Positions 56,229 to 64,000 of a stretch of 64,000 nt of DNA are shown piece after piece. The position numbers and the translations under genes are program-made. Origin of the DNA: Hemileia vastatrix (taxonomy: Eukaryota > Basidiomycota > Pucciniomycetes > Pucciniales > Zaghouaniaceae); NCBI GenBank assembly GCA_030280995.1, contig JASXTE010000012.1:7139001-7203000 (forward strand), in the 5' to 3' direction. The notes under the pieces were generated by a model. It was not told the origin of the DNA. It saw nothing but the letters and a program-made list of their open reading frames with translations, and did not search any database. Each line of letters starts with the position of its first letter. The first letter of the stretch is position 1.

Positions 56229-56906
56229 AAACTAGGTCGGGTTGGTACCAAGCCAGGCTTAGTGATTAAAGTAAATGCGAGTCTCCCCAGAGATAGAGCG
56301 AGGTTGATTGAAACTTACAAAATAAAGGTGGCTTATGGGGCTTGGTATACTACACATAGAGAGAGGCATTTGGGACAAGATACACTGCGATGGACGACTT
56401 TGACGCGAGTTTCGTGGCATCCGACGGCGTTCTTGGTCAAGGTATTCAACCCGATTTTTTACTGTAAGTGTATTGACGATGATCAATATCATTTTAGCTG
56501 TGCTGACCAATTGTCAAAAAAAGGATTTTTTCTTGTTTGTTTTCTTCTAGGTACAAGTTTTCACGGTTACGATGTATAATTTAACGATCACGGTAGGGAT
56601 AATGTCAATCAATTTTTGTGCAAGTGAGTTAACTAATGTTTTGACTAACGTTCAAATGCAGGTGATTTCGATAGGCGTTGAGGTTGGGGAGTGGAGGGTT
56701 CTGGGTTCCACTGGATCTTTACACGTAAGTCCGTTTCCTTCCAATACCATGAGGGGGCAACCCTGTGGCACAGCTCAGAAAACTTCACTGTTGCCGTGCG
56801 ATGGAGTTGCCCCTGTGGTTTTGGTAGTAAAGGGACATACGCCAGTATAAAGATATTTGGTCCATTATTTTGTGGCGTACTATATGTCAGCGAAGACTGT
56901 AAATAA
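56229..56906 (+). CDS. Unrecognised spliced gene candidate
   Basis: An open exon from about 56229 reads VIKVNASLPRDRARLIETYK, IKVAYGAWYTTHRERHLG and TLTRVSWHPTAFLV. A good intron follows at 56464-56550 (GTAAGT donor, TTCTTCTAG acceptor, 87 nt) and a second possible one at about 56574-56661 (branch GACTAAC, acceptor GCAG). The final open stretch to a stop at 56904-56906 reads GFHWIFTRKSVSFQYHEG, ENFTVAVRWSCPCGFGSKGT and IFGPLFCGVLYVSEDC. I could not find a set of splice sites that joins all pieces in one frame, nor a start codon. The family is unknown; the Cys-rich end could belong to a secreted protein. The gene model is tentative. Confidence 0.3.
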
Positions 56907-57866
56907 TATTTTGTAAATACTATGATCCAATATTTAAGTGATGAATCGAGAGATAATTATATGCTATGAATTATTAGTTGGACGAGTACCCTATTCCTTT
57001 GCTTAACTTAATTGTTCCTTCAAAGTAAAACTTTATCATTAATTGCTCAAAAAACCTTATCATTATTATAACACCCGACGACTTGTCAACTTCCTGTAAT
57101 TTGTGCAATCCAAGACTTCTTCACTATTAAGCCAAACTTATTTTATATAACCTGCAATGTAACTTTGTGAAACTGAGAAGGAAATATGTTGTAGTAAAGT
57201 AAAGTATAGTGTTACCTACTATCGCATATGGATTATAAGATAAATCATAGTAAGATTGGATGACAGTTCTTTGTAAAATGATAAAATTTTGATTTATAGA
57301 ACAACAATCGGGGTCTATGTTTGCTAAACATACCAACACAAAATTAACTGCACTGACTGGAGCCACAATGACTTGGAAAATGGTTGATTAATCCGAAGTT
57401 TAAAGTTTCTCATCAGGCAACAATACACTAATGTATTTGCAGCATTATGTGGGGAAAACTTCGAGGGAGGATAAATATTTCTATAAATTTGAGGATTTGG
57501 CGGCAATGATTCGATTAAGAATTGTTTGTATTGTCTTTGATATGTAATATGTCAAGTTTCTTATTAAAGAAGTTAAAAAGTTTTGCGAAAAAGTTGTAAA
57601 ATAATATTATACTTGCTGTAAAAGATGAAACATATATAATCAAGGATGTGATCTTCACATTTTCACATCGACATCGGCCAAGAAGGATGAATGTTATGTG
57701 TATATTTTCGTTTTTAAGATGGAGATTATTGTAAGAGTTAGAGGTCAAGAGCTGTAGCCAAGAAAAAGTTGTGGCTGTTATTATATCTCAATGAAGGAAA
57801 GACATCCGACAAAACGACGCTAAGGATTGAAAATACCTGGATAAGGAAATCATCTCCATCTTCCAA
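56907..57866. other. Intergenic region
   Basis: No gene seen. The last 200 bp should hold the promoter of the gene at 57867; no clear TATA box was noted. Confidence 0.4.
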
Positions 57867-59732
57867 ATGTCAAGCACCCCTCCAAGTGATCACTACACCT
57901 CACCTCCCAAAACTCTCTTTCTCCATCCCCCCTCGTCTTCCATGTCGCCCCATCTCCACGCCAGCCGGCTCGTCCGGAGTGCATCGCATTCTCCACACTC
58001 AAGTGCCCCTTCTAAACCCTCTTCATCGGCTTCCCTTTCTTCCTCTTCTTCTTCTTCTTCCGGCTCTCCCTCCACTCTATCCAATGCTTTTTCAAAACAC
58101 CTCGTTCGCCATCCTTTTCATCTTCACTCCCCCCTCCGTCGTAGATTGAGAAGGTCTTATCTTACCTTCAACCGTCCAAACACCCATCGAACTACGCTTC
58201 CCGGCCATCTCCCCTCTTTGCCACCCCGAGTCCTCAGCTTTGAAAACTCTATCCTCTTACCCCCCATTTCTCGTCCTATCACCAAGTTTAATCCATTTCG
58301 ATCATTCTGGATTCTTATTAAGAATATCTTCTTTTTACCTTTTCGTCTTTTTGCTTCTTTTATCACTTTGTCCTCTTTCTTGTCCTCTTTACCTTCCCTA
58401 TTCTTGGCTGCTTTTGTCATTACACTTTTGGTTGCATGTTGTTTGGGCTTCCTCTTTCTCGAGGATTCCTGGCGTGGTTTTTCTTTTTCGATCAACTCAC
58501 TTCTCCCCTCCATATTGCCACATTGGCGAACCGCTCTATCTCAATCGTTGGTAGCCATCTGGTCCCCCATCACACTCATTTACTGCTCCATTGTCTCACA
58601 CTCGGATTATTGCTCTCCTCATAAACCACCCATGCCCATTGGTCACATCGCACGAACCGTTGCTTCAAGTGCAAATCAAGCTGCAGATATATTTGATTCT
58701 CTCGTCCGTTTGGGCGATCCCACCATCGTCGGATTACACCAAACAGAAATTTGGGAGCTTGCTATTGCTGTCAAACATTCTACCGGACTTGAATCAAAGG
58801 AATATTTAAGTCACCAACTCTGGGAATTGGGTACGTTAAGTAGGGATGTTAAGGATCAAATTGTTAGTCTTAATAGTCAGGGAATCAATGCTTTTTCATT
58901 CATTGTTCATCAAGTGAGTCTATTTCTTCGTAAAAATATCAGATAATTATTTCTCTCATTGTTTCTCTTTTGATCATCCATCCATTTTTTCTCCTTATCA
59001 GTTTTCTAGAGTTGAAGATTTAGTTCACATGGTTCATTCTGCTAAGCCAGGTTATACCACAGATATCTTATCACAAAATTTAGATAACCTTTTTCGTCTT
59101 GTATCCAATGATCTTACTCAACTTCTACACAACATTGAAGCAGCTATTCCCCTTGCAGAACAGGCTTCTCAATTAGGTGGTAGAGTAGTTGAACATCTAA
59201 GTCAGGAACATATCAAACTTAATAAAGTTAGAGAACAAACACCCCTTTGGAGGAAATTATTGGATAATCATAGTTGGGAGAGTCGTCAACTTCAACGAGA
59301 CCTTAGTTTAACAGCTGATAGTGTTAGTAATCTTAAAAATACTTGGACTAAATTGGAAGAAGTTAGAAGTAGTTTGATTACTTATCGAAATAATGCTGCT
59401 TTATTCAAAGTGAGTTCTTTCATTTTTCTAGACAAATAAAACAATCTTCACAAGTGAATAAAGTAGTTTTGTAATGATATATATATTTGTTTCTTGTGTT
59501 GATTTTTTTTTTTTTTTGCTTGATTGATTGATTGTCGTGTGGCTGTTTTTTTTAGGCATCTTTAACTGGATGGCATTTGGCCGATCATGGTCTTTCAGCT
59601 GAAGACGAGATATACACATTACGTAATATTATGGAAGACTTTAAATCAACTTTAAAACAAGCTAAAATCCAATCAAGATCTAAAGCCAATTTATATCTAG
59701 ATGACCCTATTTCTCCTCCACCTTTGCCATGA
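57867..59732 (+). CDS. Conserved basidiomycete membrane protein with coiled coil (543 aa, three exons)
   Basis: Exon 1 57867-58913, intron 88 nt (GTGAGT...ATCAG), exon 2 59002-59409, intron 146 nt (GTGAGT...TTTAG), exon 3 59556-59732. Both introns are phase 0. The start MSSTPPSDHYT opens a Ser/Pro-rich N-terminus (to about residue 100). Hydrophobic segments follow at about 150-205 (FLAAFVITLLVACCLGFLFL) and near 225-250, so probably two membrane spans. The rest is helical: GDPTIVGLHQTEIWELAIAV, LGTLSRDVKDQIVSLNSQG, INAFSFIVHQFSRVEDLV, then a long coiled coil ending near FKSTLKQAKIQ. The same order occurs in uncharacterised fungal membrane proteins I know from basidiomycetes. The function is not known; the topology suggests an organelle or nuclear-envelope membrane protein, which is inference. 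Confidence 0.85.
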
Positions 59733-60235
59733 AATCTAGACTTTCAGTATGCTCGTGTTATGATTCCTGATACGCTTTTCTTTTTTTTTCATTGGTGTGG
59801 GTGAGTCTTTTGGTATTTTAGGGTTAGGATATATACGTCTGAGCCGCAGGAATGTTTGGGTTGGTTGGAGCGATGTATTCTTACCAGATTCCCACTCACT
59901 CACCCCCACCTTTTTAAGTAACTTATAAAAAATATTTAAGAGTCAAGTAAGGCACACTTGATTAGGCATTTCATTCTCCTCTTCTGATTTACGCTATCTT
60001 ACGGATTGTACACTATTTTCGTTTTTTTTTTCCTGAAACTGACCTTAAAAGACATATCTCTTAATATATATGTGTGTGATTGTGTGCATTTGTGTGCATG
60101 TGATATCTGTGTTATGGAAGGAAAGGAAAAAATATGTATTGTGGGTTGATTGGAATCTATTTTACAACAAATATGGAAGCAAATTGAATCAATTTGTGAT
60201 TACGTATGAGTCTGTGATTTAATAGCAAAAACATT
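59733..60235. other. 3' region of the membrane-protein gene and spacer
   Basis: T-rich stretches and a short TG-rich run (60070-60100). No gene and no clear polyadenylation signal. Confidence 0.4.
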
Positions 60236-60435
60236 AGGGGGTATCAAAGTTAGAAATTTGTAATTATTTAAAAGGTATTTCACAGCACAAAAAGAAAGCC
60301 ACAAACTAAACATTAATTCTCAGTAAAAAGGTGTTTTTGGGGCACAATATGGCAAATTTTGAAAAATAATCATGGTTGATTTGATGGAAAAAGGAGGTAT
60401 TTTGAAATAAAAGATTTCTAACTTTGATACCCCCT
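60236..60435. mobile_element. 200-bp MITE of the AGGGGGTATC family
   Basis: Ends AGGGGGTATCAAAGTTAGAA and TTCTAACTTTGATACCCCCT are perfect inverted repeats over about 20 bp. ATT flanks both sides (60233-60235, 60436-60438). No coding frame. Confidence 0.92.
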
Positions 60436-60448
60436 ATTATAACTAAAT

Positions 60449-60652
60449 AGGGAATATCAAAGTTGGAATTTTATCATTTTGAAATACCTTTTTTTCCCAC
60501 CAAATCAGTCATTATATATTTTTTTTCATATATGAGATATGATAACCCCAAAATATCTTTTTCCTTATAATTAATGTCAATTTAGTGGCTTTATTTTTGT
60601 GCTGATTAATACCTTTTAACAAATTACAGACTTCTAACTTTATAACTTCCCA
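60449..60652. mobile_element. Diverged MITE of the same family
   Basis: It starts AGGGAATATCAAAGTTGG and ends CTTCTAACTTTATAACTTCC, 13 bp after the first copy. The interior is related to the remnant at 34360-34517. Confidence 0.7.
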
Positions 60653-61736
60653 ATATATGCAATTGAAGAAAGACCGAAGGATATGGAGGGGAGGGGTCAA
60701 GGTTGTACTTGGTTTTGGTTATCTATGTTGAAATTGAATTAAAATAAAGTCAAGTGAGGTATACTGAAGAATTGTTATTCTGATTCTAATTATTTTTAAT
60801 GTATTACTAGGGGAACATTGGTAAGGACTTGCTAGAAAATCCCTTCACTGAGCACTTGTTAGACCAGATGCTGATCTACTTATTGAACTCAGTTTGAGCT
60901 TGCTTGTGCGCATAAGTCACATGAAGGCAAAAATTATTTTCTAACCATGCCCAAGCTGGGTTCAAACAAAGTTACACAATTGGACTTTCATTATCCCGCT
61001 AGTTGAATCTCAAATATAATGAATTCAATCTTGGCCCACAAATTCTACTTATTAAGGAATCTTAAAAAGCTGAACTGCCTAATTAATTTTTTTATAGATA
61101 TTTTGAGCTCAAGAGTTTAATCTATTCTAAAACAACTTATTGTAACAATTTTCAGGGACTTTGAGAGTGTAGTTTGCAGCAAAGATTCTCAATTATTTTC
61201 AACACTAAATAAAAATTCTCAAAAAAAAAAAAAAAAAATGTAAACTAATTTTTTTTGGTTGACCTTCTCAAAACTCATAAATTACTTTATTGCTTCCTTA
61301 ATTTTTTTCATATACTCACCAGAAAAAAAAATGTGGACACCTGACCTGATAGAAGCTTCAAATCCCCATCCTTGATTTGACTCAGTTTTGTCTCAGCTTT
61401 AATTCTTCTGAGAAGACTGGGACTTGAAAATGTAACATTTCAGCTTGTGTAGCATCAAATCTGAGTTATTCTTGAATCACAAATAGGTTAATAGAGTTTT
61501 ATATTGTATTTTATGTTACTTTCAATATTTTATAGTAGTAGTGTTGGATTTTTCACAGGCTCAGCTTTAATTTTCATGGGTTTTGATATGGTCGTGTAGA
61601 TAGCCCTAATTTCTCTCCAATTTATTTTTGTGTCTTTCTTACATTCTTAGCTAAAACATTCATAGTTTTTTTATAGAATATAGTGTATTTTGAGTAAATT
61701 TTAATAACATGTATGTATGTCTACGCATAAGCATAT
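60653..61736. other. No gene seen
   Basis: AT-rich spacer with an A17-18 run near 61220. GGACTTGCTAGAAAATCCC at 60824-60842 resembles a decayed terminal palindrome of the 261-bp family, with no partner end found. Confidence 0.45.
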
Positions 61737-61739
61737 ATT

Positions 61740-63476
61740 AGGGGGTGTCAGTTCTGGCAAATCCGCACTTACAAATCTGCACTTAAATTTGACCAAATCC
61801 ACACTTAAATAAGTGCGGATTTCCAAAACACACTAGCCCCAATACTGGTGGATTTCAAAATGAAATAAGTCACTTATTTCACTCAAATCCGCACTTTCTC
61901 AACCAAAAGTGCTGATTTCACCATCAAGTCCCATTTCACTGATTTGTCAGCATCATCCCATTCATACGCAGCACTCCGCAGCATAACACTTCATAACTCA
62001 AAACATCGTACATCACTTACATCTTAATATCATATCATATAAGAGTCATGCCTTCCTCACTTTCAAATCATGATAAATTACATAAAGCAATGACTTTCAT
62101 GGCGCTTGAACTGCTCTTGGACTCTGACTCTGATTCTGATCTAGAAGAAGATTTTGTCGTTTTATCAAAAATGGCCAGGAAACGTTACCTTCTTCCCAGA
62201 AAGCCTCAAGTACTTCATACCCCCAAGTACACCATCCAAACACTTCTTAACCTATCTACACCCAGTTTTAGACAGCTGTTCAGGACTTCTCAGGAATGTT
62301 TCCTTAAATTGCTTGAGCTTATTCAGGATCATCCCATATTTCACAATAATTCTCAAAAAGAACAACGACATCCTTCAATTCAATTGGCCATCACACTATG
62401 TCGTTTGGGTTCAAATGGTAATGGAGCCGCTTTGAAACGTTTAGAAAATGTCTTTGATTTAGGGTATGGTTCAGTTAACACTTATACCAAACGATGTATC
62501 ACTGCCATCAACTCCTTGGAATCTCAACTTCTCACCTGGCCAACAAAAGAAGAGCGACTTGAATCATCTCAGGTTATGCAAGCAGAGGGCTTTCCAGGAT
62601 GTATTGGTTTTGTTGATGGTACTACTATTCCTTTGAGCCAGAAACCTGCTCAAGGTGGAAACAATTACTTTGACCGTAAAAAGAGGTAGATTATTTTTAA
62701 CTCCTTTCATCCTCCTTGAAACTAACACAAACAAATATATCTTCTTTATAGATATTCAATTAACGTTCAGCTTATATGTGACGTAAACAAAAAATTTATA
62801 TCATTCTTCGCTGGCTATCCTGGCTCATGTCATGACTCCTACGTCTTCCAAAGAATGCATATTTCAAATGAACCTGAAAAATTCTTTGATGAAAATCAGT
62901 ATCTTCTTGCAGATTCTGCTTATGTGAATGGAAAGTATGTACTTCCTGCTTTTTGGGGAGCAGCTTCAGAAGACAGTCAAAATGCCAAATTCAACAATCA
63001 TTTGGAAAAGTCAAGAGTCCGTATCGAACATTCTATTGGAATCTTGAAAGGCCGTTTTTCTAGTTAAAGGGAATTAAGAAGTCCTCTTAGAAATAAATCT
63101 GAAATGGAGGCAGTGATCAACTGGATTCTGTGTTGCACTATACTTCATAACCTACTTGCTGACCTCAAAGATCAATGGTTAGAGCTGTATGAAGATGAAC
63201 AAGTTGATTCACCTCCGACTATATCCAACACTTCTATTTCTCAATCAACTAGTATAAGGGCCAAAATCCTTCCAATAACACTCCAACATTTTTCAACGCA
63301 ATTTTAATTTTTTTCTCTTTCTCTTCAAATTATCAATTTGCATGTATTATTCACTGAGAATGGTAAATTTTTTTGCATATTTTTTTGGTTTTTGAATTTG
63401 CTGTTAAAGTCTTATTTTTTTTTCACTCTGTGTTTTCTTTCATCAACTCAACATGAAATCGCATATTTTCAGCAAA
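61740..63476 (+). mobile_element. PIF/Harbinger transposon copy 2, right part displaced
   Basis: The left TIR AGGGGGTGTCAGTTCTGGC and the following 300 bp match copy 1 at 22003 almost base for base. The transposase is nearly complete. At 63477 the sequence is cut by the palindrome-ended element; the right TIR would lie beyond the window. Confidence 0.88.
62048..63307 (+). pseudogene. Harbinger DDE transposase, nearly intact, one stop
   Basis: Exon 1 62048-62685, intron 62686-62751 (66 nt, GTAGAT...TATAG), exon 2 from 62752. Exon 1 has the acidic Ser/Asp start, the helical DNA-binding region (FRQLFRTSQECFLKLLELI) and GCIGFVDGTTIPLSQKP with the first catalytic Asp. Exon 2 has YPGSCHDSYVFQRMH, YLLADSAYVNGKYVLP (second Asp) and SRVRIEHSIGILKGRF (Glu). 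All three nuclease residues are kept. A TAA at 63065-63067 follows FSS; the frame then continues with RELRSPLRNKSEMEAVINW and LHNLLADLKDQWLELY to 63307. The stop lies after the catalytic Glu, so a shortened protein might retain part of its activity, but the conserved C-terminal helices would be lost. A read-through product would be about 400 residues, the usual family length. Confidence 0.9.
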
Positions 63477-64000
63477 CACCACGCAATATAGGGGGAGGAC
63501 TTGCTAGCAAGTCCGCAACTTGAAGTCAGATGGAAATCAGATGGAACTCAGACTGAAGTAATACTGAACTTTCACTTGAAGTATCACACAAATAACAATG
63601 GATCTATATTGAAAACATAGTGAAAGTGTGAGGATAACTGAATGGAAGCCAGAAAAAATCATTCCATGAGTCTACTCAATGCAAAGTATTTTTTGAAACA
63701 GCTTATTAAAATAATACTTTATTAAATTAATTTGATCAATAAAAATTGATTGACAATATTGCAATTCTTAAATACAATAATTTTATTAAAAAATTTCGGA
63801 TTACATATAAAAAAAAACAGTGACTTTTTCTATTACTTACAACTGTTTTTACAGAATTGAAAACTTTGTTTCAGCTAATATTTTATGGAAGTGAACTCTG
63901 TTCTTCGCCCAAAGAACAGAGTTCATCCTCCTATTTTCACACTCTGTTTGCACCAATCTCCATCCCTTTCAATTCTATCAACACATGCTTGTCTTCCCTT
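63477..64000 (+). mobile_element. Left end of a second long palindrome-ended element
   Basis: It starts CACCACGCAATATAGGGGG with the perfect palindrome GGACTTGCTAGCAAGTCC and GATGGAAATCAGATGGAAC repeats. After about 110 bp it leaves the 261-bp consensus and follows the interior of the element at 18220 (AACAATGGAT, ATAGTGAAA). It continues beyond the window. An inverted-repeat-like pair CTCTGTTCTT...AAGAACAGAG lies at about 63896-63922. Confidence 0.7.

Noticed and set aside
58157..58513. 118-codon minus frame opposite the membrane-protein gene
   Set aside because: Lys/Arg/Glu-rich shadow of a Ser/Phe/Leu-rich exon; splice structure supports the plus strand.
1..64000. tRNA, rRNA, snRNA genes or riboswitches
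   Set aside because: No cloverleaf box A/B pairs or conserved rRNA blocks were found by eye; a covariance-model scan would settle it.

Overview
The window reads as nuclear DNA of a filamentous basidiomycete, most likely a rust fungus (Pucciniales). It is very AT-rich. Its genes are split by short GT-AG introns (66-146 nt), and most of it is nested transposable elements: chromodomain Ty3/Gypsy retrotransposons, PIF/Harbinger DNA transposons and small TIR elements. The organism is inferred from protein similarity recalled from knowledge; no database was searched.

Layout. 1-4.5 kb: decayed minus-strand Ty3/Gypsy remnant (G4) with its primer-binding site and start of an LTR. 5.2-7.5 kb: truncated minus-strand copy of a second Gypsy family (G3'). 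9.5-11.5 kb: intron-retaining fragments of two host genes, adenosine kinase and a TOM1/HUWE1-like ubiquitin ligase, joined head to tail. 11.8-13.5 kb: end of a Harbinger element with a Myb/SANT-like ORF, followed by a 261-bp TIR element. 13.5-26.3 kb: AT-rich DNA bounded in part (18220-26346) by the ends of a long relative of that 261-bp element; a 3.5-kb Harbinger copy with a TET/JBP-like oxygenase remnant is nested in it. 27.2-33.8 kb: full-length but decayed chromodomain Gypsy (G3) with a foreign solo LTR inside. 34.5-34.9 kb: 49 perfect GGGGGAA repeats. 35.2-44.0 kb: complete, apparently young Gypsy (G1) with an intact 1955-codon Gag-Pol and near-identical 1177-bp LTRs. 44.2-54.1 kb: a TIR-bounded block that carries the last exon of a cytochrome c peroxidase gene and a Russian-doll nest: a G1-family solo LTR, with Gypsy G2 inside it, with two 261-bp elements inside G2. 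54.1-60 kb: the only long stretch that looks like ordinary host DNA, with one well-supported three-exon membrane-protein gene (57867-59732) and one weaker candidate. 60.2-64 kb: two small TIR elements, a nearly intact Harbinger transposase copy, and another long palindrome-ended element running off the window.

How the parts fit. The transposase at 62.0-63.3 kb is the only near-functional DNA transposase here. Several non-coding families share its terminal AGGGGGT head and AT-rich 3-bp target duplications, so it or its relatives may mobilise them. Three separate host-gene fragments with introns kept suggest DNA-level exon capture. Most hunting value lies in the palindrome-ended elements, the captured-gene chimera, the TET-like remnant inside a Harbinger element, and the overlapping or extra reading frames in G1 and G2.
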